Of a stretch of DNA of 64,000 nucleotides, positions 13,224-24,640 are shown in pieces. The stretch is from Laburnicola sp. R22_1 (taxonomy: Eukaryota > Ascomycota > Dothideomycetes > Pleosporales > Didymosphaeriaceae). Position 1 is the first letter of the stretch; every line of letters begins with the position of its first letter. Where the stretch lies: positions 2,046,001 to 2,110,000 of the forward strand of contig JACONQ010000004.1 of assembly GCA_014281115.1 (NCBI GenBank). Reading direction: 5' to 3'. The notes under the pieces were generated by a model. The model worked only from the letters and a program-made list of their open reading frames with translations, did no database searches and was not told where the DNA came from. A program made the position numbers and the translations under genes.

Positions 13224-16200
13224 TGAGGAACAACCGCCGCAGATTCACCCCACGTAGGGACCCTAACATCAAAGTATGCTGGACAAACGTTGGCAGAAGC
13301 GGCCCAGCACACACAGCCGCCCTCAAGATCGCTTTCACAGAGGGCATCGACATTATTTGCATGCAAGAGCCGGCTACCTGGCCAGGCACACGCACTTCAA
13401 ACCACCCCGGCTATAACCTCCACCCACCAGTGGACGGCTGGGACAGCCGGGAGACCTGGGAGGCAGAACGCCCCCAAGTCCTTATCTTTACCCGTAAGGG
13501 CAACCGATTGAAAATTACACCACGTACTCCACTTCATGACCGGGACATGCAGTGGATCGATGTTAACGGAATCTCAATACTTAATGCCTACCGGGCGCCA
13601 CAGACTACGCCCGTTCTCGACTACATTACCCACCTCACCCCGCCTAACAGGTGCCTTGCTGGGGGCGACCTCAACGCTAAACACGACATGTTCGAACCTG
13701 GTGTCACGACTACACAGGGCGGCGCTGAACTGGCCCAATAGGCCACAGACAGCGGCATGGATTACATTGGCGAGCCCGGAGTCCCCACCCACCGGGCGGG
13801 ACACGTCATAGACCTCTCTTTCTGTAACATCCCCTTCGCTACCACAGCTGTACGGTCGGACATGAACTGCGGCTCAGACCACAACATGCTAGTTACCACA
13901 ATACCTGGCAGAGGACAGGAGCCGCTCGACCAGTTCCAGTATAGGGTCCCCACTACGAAGCTCCTGTTATTTGTCGACGCTTTCGCTAATAGGATAAAGG
14001 GCGCTCCTAGCTCAGACAGGCCACGGACCCGCGAGCACGTTAACAGGCGCGTCGCTGCCTTAGAAGAAGTCCTTACTGACGCCCTAAAGACGGCAGGCAG
14101 GAAGAAAAGAGGCACAGGCTATTCGGCGCCCTGGTGGACAGACGCCTGCAAACAAGCTTACTGGGCACACTTAAACTCGCTAGATGGCCACACCAGCCAG
14201 GGCCCTTCTGAGGAGACGCGCACTTTCCTAGCGACAGTCCGCAAGGCAAAGAAGGAATACTGGCGACACACTATAGACAACGCAGAAGACGACCAGGAAC
14301 TCTTCCGAATTATTAATTGGCATAAGCTAGAACCCACTAGAACCCAGGCGCCAATGGTCTTCAGAGGCATAGAGGCGACTAAAGACAAAGACAAGGCTGA
14401 GATGCTTCGACAAGCACTGCTCTGCAGATTCACGGCGGAGGACGACCTGCCGGAACCGCCCTCCCCACAAGAGAACCACATCATCCCTTGGGACACGTAC
14501 CTGTCTATCGAAGAGACGGAGCGCTGCGTGATTGGGGTCTCCAGCACCTCACTAGGCGCTAATGGCATAACCGTCCAGCTGCTTACAGCATGCTGGAACT
14601 ACATTGGACAGTACGTCTGCGACATCTACCGCGACCTACTTGAACTCGATTACTATCCTGCCGCCTGGACGGACGGGGAGATCGTGTTCATCAAGAAGCT
14701 CGGCAAGAAGGACGACACGGTCCCAGGCTCTATGAGACCCCTCGCCATGCTACTCTGCCTCGGCAAGGGATTCGAAAGGATTGTCGCCCGGCGCATAGCC
14801 CACTTAGCTGTGCTGCACGGCGTACTAAGCCCCCAACACGGGGGCTCTGCCAAAAAGGTCAGCCATGGACTTGATTGCCGCCTTCACCCACGAAGTGGAA
14901 CTGGCCTTCAGCAAAGGTCAGCCATGGACTTGATTGGACCGCCTTCACCCACGAAGTGGAACTGGCCTTCAGCAAAAAAGTCCTCGTGCTTACGCGCAAC
15001 ATTCTTACGAACCGACACATACTTGTTCGCTATGGCCAACACCAATCCAGCCGCCACCCAGTGGCTTGCGGCACCCCACAGGGCTCGCCCCTTTCACCAG
15101 TTATCTACATGCTGTACCTGGCAGAACTCCTCCTCCAGGACACCACACTGCGATTCGGATATGCTAATAACATCTGCCTATACAGAGCCTCGCACAGCCT
15201 CAACCTTAACGTTGAACAACTCGCCAAAGACGTCCGCAAGATTAACGGATACGGCGCGGACAACAAGATCGCTTTCTCACCAGACAAGCTCGAAATGATC
15301 CACCTTACACGGCAGAAAGGAGACTACGCTCCTCCCTGTACTGTCGACGAGAACCTCACCATACACCCCATTCTCCCCACGAGTGAGAACGGGGCCTTGC
15401 GCTGGCTGGGCGTGTGGTTTGACAGGAAGCTGACCTTCAAGGCCCACGTCGCGACTCGCGCCGCCAAGACAAGGGTGGTCGCACATCACATCCGCAGCCT
15501 GGCTCGGATCAAACACGGCCCCCACCGGGGTCCCTCCGCAAGGCGGTGATCGCCTGCGTCCTCCCACGGCTCCTGTACGGCGCGGAGGCCTGGTACGGAG
15601 GCAGGACAAAGCCCTCCAGAATCACGTGCCAATCGAGAAGCGCTGTGGTAAGCACCCGACTGGGCTGGCACATTGACGCACTCGACAAAGTCCTCAAGCA
15701 GGCATATAGAGCCGTCGTACCGGCCTATCGGACCACACCCACCACCGCCGTCTTTAGGGACGCAGGTCTCCCTTCAGCGGCAGTGGCACTTGAGACATGC
15801 AAGCTTCGCTTCGCAGCACACCTGCTAACAATTAACGATAAGCACCCGCTAACTACTAGAACCCTCCTGCCCACAGTTAGAAGAGGCTGAGGCGCAGGCC
15901 TCCCACAGAGAGCCCGCTCGAAGGTACAGCAACTCGCACAGATCTTTGACCCAGTACCCCAACCGGAGTTCCGCGCCCCCCACTACTCCCGCGGGAGCCG
16001 CGCCGACCCCACAGGCTAAGTGGCCAAGAAGGACGCCGCCCGTCACTTTAAGGAGTGGTGGGCTCTCCTCCCGCCGACCGCTATCACCGTCTTCTCAGAC
16101 GGCTCCGAACAATGGATTGACGGCGTCAAGCACGTCACGTACGGCTACGCCGTATACGAAGGGCAGGCCCTCACCCTGCAGGGCAACGGCTCCCTCAACC

Positions 16201-16958
16201 CCAGGTCCCACGTTTTCGATGCCGAAGCTGTTGGCGCGTGGCGAGGACTCGCCCACACGCTCAATACGCCCGCCTACTAGCTAAGACGCATATACATGTG
16301 CATTAATAACACTTCTGTTATATAGTGCATAAGAGGCAACCTATCCCCCTCCTCGCAGTAGGCGTTTGTTAGGTGCCAGGAGATAATAGAGAACTTGGAC
16401 ATCGCTGTCTGGTAGGCCCCAGGTCACTGCGAAATAGAAGGGAATGAATTGGTAGACCAGCTAGCCAACAACGCAGCAAAGTCCCCTTGACCTCCATACA
16501 GCATAGCAGCTGAGCCTACGGTCTCAGGCCTTAAGTCAGACGTTCGCGCCTACACTAGGAGCGCTGAGATAGACTGGTGGCGCGCCCGCTCGCCTAAGTT
16601 GTCTAAATGGTACATGTAGTGGAACCTCACTTACCGCCCTGCGAAACAGCCAAAGGAGCTCACCCTCCAACAACTGACGCTTGCTAAGCTGTTGTCCATA
16701 CGCACCCGCCACGGACACTACGCCTAGTACTATAAGAAGTTCAGGCATAAAGACGCCGTCACAGAATGCCCCTGCGGGGCAGACCTGGCGCCCAACCACA
16801 TTGTACACTGCCCACGATCAGTTCGAAAGTTCCGCTACTGGCCGAAACGGCCAGCGTGCCCCCCCAGCACCACTAGGGAGGGCGTGGAATACCTGAAGGC
16901 ACTTGAGCCAAAAGATTTCCAACTTCTACTTGAACTTATTAACCCTTTAGAAGATTAA
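13223..16958 (+). pseudogene. LINE ORF2 (endonuclease, reverse transcriptase, RNase H), broken
   Basis: ORF2 would nick target DNA and copy the element RNA into it. Starting at the ATG at 13,223, an apurinic-type endonuclease is readable at 13,260-13,920 (CMQEPATW, GGDLNAKH, CGSDHNML). A TAG lies at 13,739-13,741. RT covers about 14,560-15,300, with RPLAMLLCLGKGFERI and CGTPQGSPLSPV. The catalytic block reads YANN (about 15,162-15,173) where the family has YADD. RNase H lies at about 16,080-16,490 (FSDGSEQW, APGHCEIEGNELVD), and a final CPCG-HIVHC cysteine motif near 16,770-16,815. The frame is shifted by a 59/61-bp tandem duplication at 14,857-14,976 and again near 15,540. Extra stops lie at 15,888, 16,018 and beyond. 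It ends at TAA 16,956-16,958. Confidence 0.87.
14857..14976 (+). repeat. 59/61-bp tandem duplication inside LINE RT
   Basis: Unit 1 (14,857-14,915, 59 bp) and unit 2 (14,916-14,976, 61 bp) both begin GGTCAGCCATGGACTTGATT and both end CTTCAGCAAA; they differ by a two-base GA. The added length moves RT from frame 2 to frame 1. Reading without unit 1 is continuous, so unit 1 is the extra copy. Confidence 0.9.
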
Positions 16959-17475
16959 CACTTAGCAACAAAAAGCTACCTTTTATTCTTAGGCTTAACT
17001 TACACTATATGGACAGCTCCTCTAGCGCCAACTCCGTTAGAGCTCCCAGCAGGCGTGTCTCTTCCCCGTTAACTTGCTACACGCGGCAACTCCCTACCTA
17101 CTCTCCACTCTTCTTATCCCTCCCTTCCTTTTCTAGCTACTCTCCTTACCTATTCTTACTAGTTACACGCTAAAGTCTTAGCACTTTTCAATACAGTTTC
17201 AGGGCAGCCAAAGCTACCCCTACTTTAGTTTTAGTTTACATGTATAATAGATACACCCTAACACCTTAGCCTATAGGCAAGAAGACAAAGATTTAGCCCC
17301 CGCATGGAGGGGGGCGGACTCTTACGAGCCGCTGCAAGAGATGGCGATAGCTTCACAGTAAGAAACGCCTTCACCATTTTGGCTGGCTCTAAAACGGTTG
17401 CTCGGCGCGTCCCCATGCCCCATGGGAGGCTAGAACATTGCGTTCCTGGACGTTAATCAATACTACTACTACTAC
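16959..17475 (+). other. LINE 3' untranslated region and (TAC)n tail
   Basis: After the ORF2 stop there are about 500 bases without coding potential, pyrimidine-rich at first, ending in five TAC triplets at 17,461-17,475 immediately before the target duplication. Simple-repeat tails instead of poly(A) are known for several non-LTR clades. Confidence 0.75.
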
Positions 17476-17488
17476 TATATAATAATAG
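17476..17488. repeat. Target-site duplication of the LINE, right copy
   Basis: TATATAATAATAG, identical to 11,286-11,298. Confidence 0.9.
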
Positions 17489-19617
17489 TAAAAGGTACAA
17501 TATTATAAAATAAGTTACGCTTAGTAGTGTAGTAATGAGTATTTTGGGGGAGGAAAGTTTACTTAACAACGTAAACCTATCGCTAACACTTTATAACCCT
17601 TTAGTAACTACTAACACTTATAATAAGTAATTCTAAAATACACCCACTATGCCTTATAATAAGTAACTGCCAAACGCACCTAGCGTGCCCCGCAATAAGT
17701 AACTCTAAGCCACACCCGCTATGCCCCAGGTACCCGCTATGCCCCAGATACCCGCTATGCCTGTTAACAAATAATCGAATAATATACCCGCTATAGAGCC
17801 TAATAAGCAACTACTAGTAGAGACACTAAGTATGGCGGAACTAATAGATAAAATCTGTTTAGTATATCTGGCAAACAAGAATTTAATGGCAATTATAACA
17901 GCGTTAAAAGATAGTTAATAGAGGATTCTATATAATCTTATACGTGGAGGCACTAGACTAGAGCTTAGCAATTATTAGTTGTATAGCAGTCTACTATACG
18001 TACAAGGCAAAGTATACGTCTCTAATATTCTAGAACTTCGCGCCTATATAATTAACTATGTACATAAATTGCTCTGCGGGAGACATAGAGGAAAATATAA
18101 GAGTTACACAAAATTAACGCGGTGATATTTCTAGCCCAATATAATAAGCGATATCGCCTAGTATATTAAAGCTTGTCTACTCTACTAATATATAAAGACC
18201 TACCACGATGGCAAATAAGACCTACTTTATTTACTATCTATACTAGAATAATACTAGACGTTAATCTTAATTAATTATATTACTAAACTTCTATCTTATA
18301 TAGTTAATAGTTGTACGTACAAATATATCCTTATTATAGTTAACTAACTTAGCAAAAAATAAAAGTTTATACTAGTTATAGACTTGCGCGTTAACACTCT
18401 TATATAAGCCTTTGTTAAATTTGTATAGCGCGAAGAAGAATACCTAGAGGACATAGTGTTAGACTAAGGAGCGCAATTCACATCTCACTTCTAGAAATAC
18501 CTCTATTAATATATTGGCATAAAACCTAAGTTGTTAACGTTATATTATTCTAAAACTAATAGATAGATAGAAAACACTAACGCTTTTCTAAAACAATACT
18601 TAAGAGTGTTTGTTAATTACGAACAAGATAACTAGGCTACCCTACTACCTATGACTAAATTTGTTGCCAATTCTTTAATAAGTACTAGTATAGATATAAT
18701 GCTATTTTACGCTACTAAAGGATATAAACCCTAGTTAGGTCTAGAGTCGCCGCTGCTAATTAATAAGGCACTAACCGCACCTGCCAAAGCTAACTATGTC
18801 TAAGCTAACTGTTTTGCAGAACGCCTTTATTAGTTATATAATAACCTTTATAAAAGTCTTAAATAGGCTTAGGCAAAGTAAGCGAAGTATGCTAATAATA
18901 GAAGGCAACCCGCTAAAGTGTTTAAAGTTAGTAACTAAGTTATGGTCGATTTCTGTCACGCTTGTACGACTTAACCCAGCCAATCTTTAGACTATAAGAA
19001 CTGTGAACTATTTATAATTATTAAATTAATTAATAATATGGCCTATAAGGTAGACCTTCTACTAATAATACGGATTCACAATGTGTTTTACCTGTGGTTA
19101 TTACATTTGTATAAGTAACCACTGTCTAGCCAAGCACCTATACCTAAAGACCCTATTAAAATTGCTAACCCTAATGTCTAAGATAACTCTAACTACGAAG
19201 TTAAAGCAATTTTAGCCGCACGACTTAATTAAAATCTAAAGGATTCACTAATACATAATCGCAAGGGCCTTCTACAGTATAAAGTTAAATAGAAAAACTA
19301 CTTACTAGGACTAGACAACCTATTATAGAAGCCATACATAAACTTAGTCAGCTTATTAGACCTAGTCTACGACTAGCATAAGGCTTACTCCTCTACTCCT
19401 ATTTATAGGAAGTTTACTACGCTAATAGGCAAATAGGATATATTATTACTAAGGATAAGCGAACTCGCTATCTTAATATAACGTAACATATAGGCAGCAA
19501 GTATTTATGTCCTTTTTTACTAAAAAAGTTACTATTGTAGGAAGGATGCCTCTACTATCTATATTACTATTAATATTTATTGCAGTAGTTACGCCCTTAG
19601 ATAATAGACTAGGATAT
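17489..19617 (+). mobile_element. Gypsy chromovirus (element C), 3' part: integrase and chromodomain
   Basis: This is the continuation of the Gypsy element interrupted by the LINE. Plus-strand translation through stops gives an integrase zinc-binding area and core at about 17,940-18,700 (YILIIVN, QFTSHF, KTNRQIENTNAFLKQYL). A tail follows, then a chromodomain at about 19,195-19,400 (LQYKVKWKNYLLGLDNLL-like after reading TAG as Trp), which places it among chromoviruses. Stops are again TAG and TAA. A Tc1/mariner element sits at its far side. The element may continue as 20,944-21,263 and 23,056-23,240, but no coding sequence is readable there. Confidence 0.82.
17615..17812 (+). repeat. Short degenerate tandem repeat, proline/methionine-rich when translated
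   Basis: Units built on AATAAGTAACT and CCCGCTATGCCCCAG recur about seven times. In the Gypsy frame this gives a PAMPQVPAMPQIPAMP stretch between RNase H and integrase. It is a low-complexity linker in the polyprotein or a replication-slippage product. Confidence 0.6.
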
Positions 19618-19619
19618 TA

Positions 19620-20943
19620 CAGTACTAAGCCAAAAGTCTGTTCCCCGCAGGGGTAAGCGAGGTCCGCCATCATCACCACCCCGTCGCGCAGAGCGCTCCG
19701 GCACCCCCAATATCGCTCCTGGAGAGTTGATAATTGATATAGAGATAATTATTTGATTAATATTTTGTTTGATACCCGCGCGCACGCTAGAGAGCAAGTA
19801 GGTGGCGCGGCATACTAAGTATAAGCTTGCGAATCAGCGAATTAGGGATCCTACGCCAGCAATCTTTCAACGCCGCGCAGAAGGTCTCAAAGTCCTTGTT
19901 GCCGTCGCTAAGGTCGCCCATATTAGGGTAACGCTTATGGAGTTCTCTCTTAAGGGACCACCAGAGATGTTTAATAGGGTTGATGTTAGGGGAATAACGC
20001 GGCCACTCAATCGGTTGTATGCCGTGTTCCGCCAAAAAATTGAGCGACTGTCGCGCCCTATAGATAGGCGCGTTGTTGTGCATATAGATATCTCCTATGT
20101 AATAATTATAGAGGAGTCCTTTGCGTAGAGCTTTAATATAACTCTATACGCTGTATCCTTTGCAACAAGCTGCTGGGTCCCTAGGCATAATTACTAAGGG
20201 ACTCCGCCGAACCCACCCTCTCCAATTAAGCCAGATACTCGCCCACACTATTGCCGCGCAAGATCTTAATATAACTGTCTCCTTAATTATCTTATATCTC
20301 TATTTCTTGTGTGGGAGGCGAAAAACCTATGTAGATGTGCCGCCAGAGCGTCTTTGAATAGAGCACTTATCTAAGAACCGGAAGGGCTGTCCGCGCCAAT
20401 CCTAATTGCGATATTCCTATTCAAATTAACGCCTCTCCTGGGCCACCGCGCAAGTGATCTTAGGCTTCCGCGCTGCCTGGAAGTTGGTCAGGCTCTCTGC
20501 CTTCAATGCGCGATATGCAGTCGTTCGAGAGATGCGGCGGAGGGAGGCCTCGCAGAGGAGGGCTAGGTATTCAATCCTTGGGTTTTTTCGTGCCTCTTAA
20601 TAGAGTACACGCTTGTTATGTGTATTAAGCGCCTAGGGACACCCTAATTAAGGCCGCGATTAATTGTGGTGTTATTCTCTATATCTCTAAAGTGTTTTGT
20701 TAATGCAGCGACGCGTATAGTTAAACTCCTCAGCTAACTCCCGCAATAACGCGCCCGCCTCACACTTCGCGATAATTAAATCCCGTTGCTAGACAGATAA
20801 TTCGGCATTGCGGCGACGATTTCCTGAAATTTCTACACCAAAAGAGCTCATATTGGTGGAGTAATGTAGTGTTGAAAATAGGGTGTTGGTGTTGGTGTAC
20901 GCGCGTTAGCGTGTTGGGGGAACAGACTTTTGGCTTGGCACTA
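19620..20943 (-). mobile_element. Tc1/mariner-type DNA transposon, complete with TIRs, inactivated
   Basis: The two ends carry inverted repeats containing AAGCCAAAAGTCTGTTCCCC; 24 of about 26 bases match, and the differences are transitions. Both ends are flanked by TA (19,618-19,619 and 20,944-20,945), the usual Tc1/mariner target duplication. The 1,324-bp element encodes one transposase on the minus strand. It lies just beyond the chromodomain of Gypsy C. Confidence 0.9.
19757..20851 (-). pseudogene. Tc1/mariner transposase (DDE_3 type), broken
   Basis: A single frame of 1,095 bases (365 codons with stop) begins at ATG 20,851 and ends at TAA 19,757 without frameshift, but it is interrupted by several TAG, TAA and TGA codons. 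The N-terminal third looks like a helix-turn-helix (about 20,800-20,650). The C-terminal DDE_3 core includes LDKCSI near the first Asp, HNNAPIYRARQSLNF where the family has DNAPIHRA, and SPNINPIKHLWW where it has SPDLNPIEHLWW. So the second Asp and the last Glu have become Asn and Lys, both G-to-A changes compatible with RIP. It would excise and insert the element if intact; this copy cannot. Confidence 0.87.
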
Positions 20944-21263
20944 TAGCGTTGTGAGTATAATAGTAAAATATCTATATATTAGAAATTACTTATATACTAG
21001 GGGTTGCCTATATATTAGGAACTATATAGTTAAGCCTAATAAAAGCAACTATGCCTGGCAATAGTAATTGCGCTTAATAATAGTAAACTACTATGTACAC
21101 ACACGCTAATATTACTACCTATAAGTAAGAATTTAAAAGTTATAATTTATAAGCTATAGTTATGAGTTATAATTATATAACGTATAGACGAAATTTTGCT
21201 AACCTGGCCTAGCAGCTTATACCTAAATTACTAAGAAACACTAGATTTACTATAGCGTCATTA
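20944..21263. other. AT-rich remnant between two DNA transposons
   Basis: 320 bases of TA-rich, RIP-like sequence with a local TTATAA-type repetition (21,130-21,185). No coding frame or terminal repeat is seen. By position it may be the 3' non-coding end of Gypsy C. Confidence 0.35.
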
Positions 21264-23055
21264 AGCTAGCGCAGCCGGTTGTGAGACACCCAGGGATATG
21301 AGACACCGCGCAGAAATCCTCCACCCCTTAAAAAAATCGCGATATCTCCACATCCACCCTACCAAAATGGCCAATCGTGAGGCAGCAATTCAAGCAGCTA
21401 TTACCGATCTCAATGCTGGCGTTTTTCCTAGTCAATGAGCTGCTGCAAAGGCACACAACATCCCCCTAGCCACGCTCTCGAGGCGCGTACGCGGTTCACA
21501 AAACTGGCAAAACAGCCACATATACCAGCAACGATTAACTCCACAACAAGAGGACTTCCTTGTACAATGGATACTTGAAGAGGACGCACGCGGGTATCCT
21601 CCTTCTCACGCTCGTACACGAGAAATGGCGAATTAAATCCTAAGGATGAACGGCGAGCCCACGTTAGTGGGTAAACACTGGATATCCCACTTTATCAAAC
21701 GCAACCCACGCGTCGCCTCTATTGTAGGTAGGAAGATTAAGGCTATAAGAGCTAAGGGAGCAACTTAGAAGGCAATACGCGAGTTTCTTAAGCTCTATAA
21801 GCAGCTCCGCGTTAAGCTAAACATACGCAATAAGGATACATAGAATATGGACAAGACTAGTAAGGCCCTAGGTGTATGTGTAAACACTAGAGTACTCGCA
21901 GACAGCCAGAAAACAAAGGCTTACTATTAGTCGCCAGAGAATCGCGAGTGGGCGTCGATAATTGAGTGCGTTTTGGCAATGGGCAAGAAGCTAAGGCCTG
22001 CGGTTATTTTTAAAGGCAAACACCTACAGAGCACCTAGTTTCTATTAATAATACCTAACTGGCTATACGCAACCTCAGAGAATGGCTGGACATCTAATAT
22101 AATTAGCGTTAAGTGGCTGCAACGCGTATTTCTGCCAGAAACTGCGCCCTTAGAGGATCGCTGGAGGATGCTAATTTTGGATGGCTACAGCAGCTATATG
22201 GACCTAGACTTCCTGTGGATCTATAAGCAGAATAAAGTCAGGCTTCTATTTCTCCCTGCTTACTCATCTCACGTTCTGCAGCCCCTAGATCTCTCTGTTT
22301 TCTTAGTAGTAAAACAATTCTATCGCCAGCAGATCCAGGAGTTATCACACCTTAATGATGCTGCCCTAGTTAAAAAGGAACGCTTTATTACTACCTACCA
22401 CGTTGCCAGAGAGGGTGCAATCACTAAGAGAGTTATTCGCGCTAAATAGGCTAATTACTACAGGCATCTACCCATTAAACATTAAGCGAGTAATTAACTC
22501 ATCTCAAGTCGCTCAAAGGCCTGTTACGCCACCTCGCTAGAATTAAGCTCAACAACCAATTAAGAGCTATCTCTCTACCCCCCGCGGCCTTTGTAATCTG
22601 TTTATAGCTCAGCGAGCGCTTCACAAAGAGTAGAGTATAGGCCGAAAGGTTCACCAACTGTTTGAAAAAGCTGGCAAGGCAATTGCAGTTGCAAATACTC
22701 GCTTAGTAGCGCTAGAAGCAGAGAACAAACGATTGCAGAGCCAACTTGAGGCTCTTAAGCCTTAAGCACCACGAAAGAGGGTTCGTATAGACCTAAATCA
22801 ACGCTTTGCCAACGTAGATACAATTAAGATAGCAGTAGAGGCCTCTAAGCTTATAGAGCAACAAAATAATAGTCCTAACAAAGAAAAGGAGGCAGAAAAA
22901 CTAGCAGCAGAAGTAGTAGCTAAAACTCTGCAATCTATGTGTAGTGAGTGGCAATTGTAATTACGCTAAATCAATTATCGCGATTTTTTAAAGGGTGGAG
23001 GATTTCTGCGCGGTGTCTCATATCCCTGGGTGTCTCACAACCGGCTGCGCTAGCT
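21264..23055 (+). mobile_element. pogo/Fot-type DNA transposon, complete with long TIRs, inactivated
   Basis: Inverted repeats of roughly 80 bp begin AGCTAGCGCAGCCGGTTGTG at both ends and continue through GAGACACC and CCTCCACCC to a TTAAAAAATCGCGATA-like block. TA flanks both ends (21,262-21,263 and 23,056-23,057). Length is 1,792 bp. It contains one plus-strand DDE_1-type transposase. The TIRs are almost identical, whereas the coding region carries stops. Confidence 0.92.
21367..22960 (+). pseudogene. pogo-type transposase (psq and CENP-B HTH, DDE_1), broken
   Basis: From ATG 21,367 the frame reads a psq-type helix-turn-helix (REAAIQAAITDLNAG, LATLSRRVRG), then a CENP-B/Tc5-type HTH (EEDARGYPPSHARTREMAN, KRNPRVASIVGRK). 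The DDE_1 core follows, with NMDKTS near 21,850, LILDGYSSY at 22,173 and SSHVLQPLDLSVF at about 22,265-22,305. The three catalytic Asp positions appear kept, but the Glu after the first is Lys. TAG stops occur in the first half at Gln/Trp-like positions, and the frame shifts near 22,450-22,470. The C-terminal tail is charged and coiled-coil-like, ending at TAA 22,958-22,960. Family length is about 500-550 residues, matching this span. Confidence 0.87.
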
Positions 23056-23469
23056 TATACTAACCTAGTATACAATTTTAGCGATATGTCTAATAGATAA
23101 TAAAACTAGCCACAGATGCAACGTGCATTAAAAACCCAGGTATAAGGTAATAATTTTGGGGACTAGGATGCTAGAGGCATAAGGAGGGCACGGTATTATT
23201 ACAAGAACAATAGAACTGCTCTTCTTAGAAGGGGGGGTAGTGTGATAGATTGATGCCTAGAGGCGCCGCAGCCCGAAGGTAGGCCGAAGATAACGCTTTA
23301 TCTCTAGCACTAGCCCAACTAGGCCTAGCACCTAGCGCCCACCGCGCGCCCACTATACAGTAGGCGTGGGTGATTACTAGGATCCCCACGCAGTATCTTA
23401 CCCATAGAGTTTAATTAACTATTATCTTAATTCTAACTATCGATCCTTTATAACTACTTAAGAAACTAC
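23056..23469 (+). other. Possible 3' end of Gypsy C: polypurine tract and start of an LTR
   Basis: A purine run GAAGGGGGGG at 23,228-23,237 followed after three bases by TGTGATAG (23,241) looks like a polypurine tract next to an LTR start on the plus strand. I found no second copy of the following sequence near the 5' end of the element, so the LTR is unproven. The sequence to 23,469 has no readable frame. Confidence 0.35.
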
Positions 23470-24640
23470 GCATAAACTTTCTATAAGATATAATCTTCTA
23501 TATTATATAACCACTCTATAGTGTAGCTAAATTAGGTCTTTACTAGTTTAAGACCTACTATAACTACTATAAAGAGAAACTTAGTATAATAACTTTGTTA
23601 TATAACCTATATCTGCTTATTACTAATAAAGGAGAGCACACCTTTAGGATTATTAGCCTTTAGATAAATAACACTCTTAGTATTATTAATAAGAACTTTG
23701 CACAAAGAGAAGAAGAAGAGCTAAAAAAAAGTAGCCTTCTATATAAAGAATAAGACTATCTTTACTAAAGACTAACCTATTAAGTTTAATAGTGAAAGAA
23801 TTTAGCTTATATATAACACTATAGTTCTTATATAGAAAGAGTAAGTAAAGGGCCTTCGCATAATTAACCCTAAAAATAAGGATACTACTTAGAGGTATAT
23901 AGAGTAGCGTACGAGAGGCGCCTATATTATATCTATGTACTAACTAGAAGCCGCATTTAATTTATCTATTACTGCTTAGACTATATTACTCTTAAATAAA
24001 GATATTAAGGCATTAAACGTATAAATCTAATAGTAGATTAATAATAGTAAGCGTAGTCTTACCTTTATACTATTAGATCTTTAATGCGCAAAGCTATTTA
24101 TCTTTACTAATAGCTTATTTGCCAACAATAAGGACCTAAGCTTATAGCTAGAATTTCTAATTGCTCTAGGCAATAAGTATTATATAGGTAATAGTAATAA
24201 CTTTAAGATTCTAGCAAATATTATATACTAGAATTTAACTAAGTGTAAGAGAGTAATAAGGAGCGTTCTTGCTAGTAAGCTATATAGTATAGTAGGAGGG
24301 TTTAACAATACTATTACTATTAGTATAACTCTCTAGAAGATTATACGCACGCTTAGTCTACTACTAATTCCTATAGTTATCTATATAGATTTAAAGTCTC
24401 TTTATAACTACCTTATATAACTAGAAACCACAAATAAGAAGCGTCTTATAATTAACATTATATTACTCTGCGAATTGTATAAGTACCGCGAGATCTCTAA
24501 GATTAGATAAATTAATAGGAAGGACAACCCTGCTAATGTCTATATAAAGAAGGCCCCAAACTAGGCTCTAGAGTCCTTAATTTCTAGCAACACCTTAATA
24601 ATCACTATTAAAGCATTAGTAGATTGCCTTAAACCTGCCT
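23470..24640 (+). mobile_element. Ty1/Copia fragment: end of RT and RNase H
   Basis: Translated through stops, 23,540-23,760 resembles the region after Copia RT (GEHTFRIISL, then INNTLSIINKNFARREEEELKKS). The stretch 24,060-24,590 resembles RNase H of fungal Copia elements, with CAKLFIFTNSLFANN, TKCKRVIRSVLASKLYSIVGG, DLKSLYNYL, KKRLIINIILL and NRKDNPANVYIKKAPN. Gag, protease, integrase and most of RT are absent, and TAG/TAA stops are dense. It is a 5'-truncated, RIP-mutated relic different in family from the other three Copia copies. Confidence 0.75.

Larger units (their letters stand above)
11299..17475 (+). mobile_element. Complete Tad-type non-LTR retrotransposon (LINE), inactivated
   Basis: A GC-richer 6,177-bp block lies inside AT-rich Gypsy C, bounded by a perfect 13-bp target duplication. 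It has two overlapping reading frames on the plus strand: a gag-like ORF1 with cysteine motifs, and ORF2 with endonuclease, RT, RNase H and a terminal cysteine motif. It ends in a short (TAC)n repeat at 17,462-17,475. The two-ORF layout, RNase H and simple-repeat tail fit the Tad clade of fungal LINEs. It postdates the heaviest RIP of its host, since it is far less mutated, but it does carry TAG stops, frameshifts and a changed RT active site. It split Gypsy C between RNase H and integrase. Confidence 0.92.

Noticed and set aside
20160..20357. Plus-strand open frame over the mariner element
   Set aside because: Shadow of the minus-strand transposase, which shows the DDE_3 motif order.
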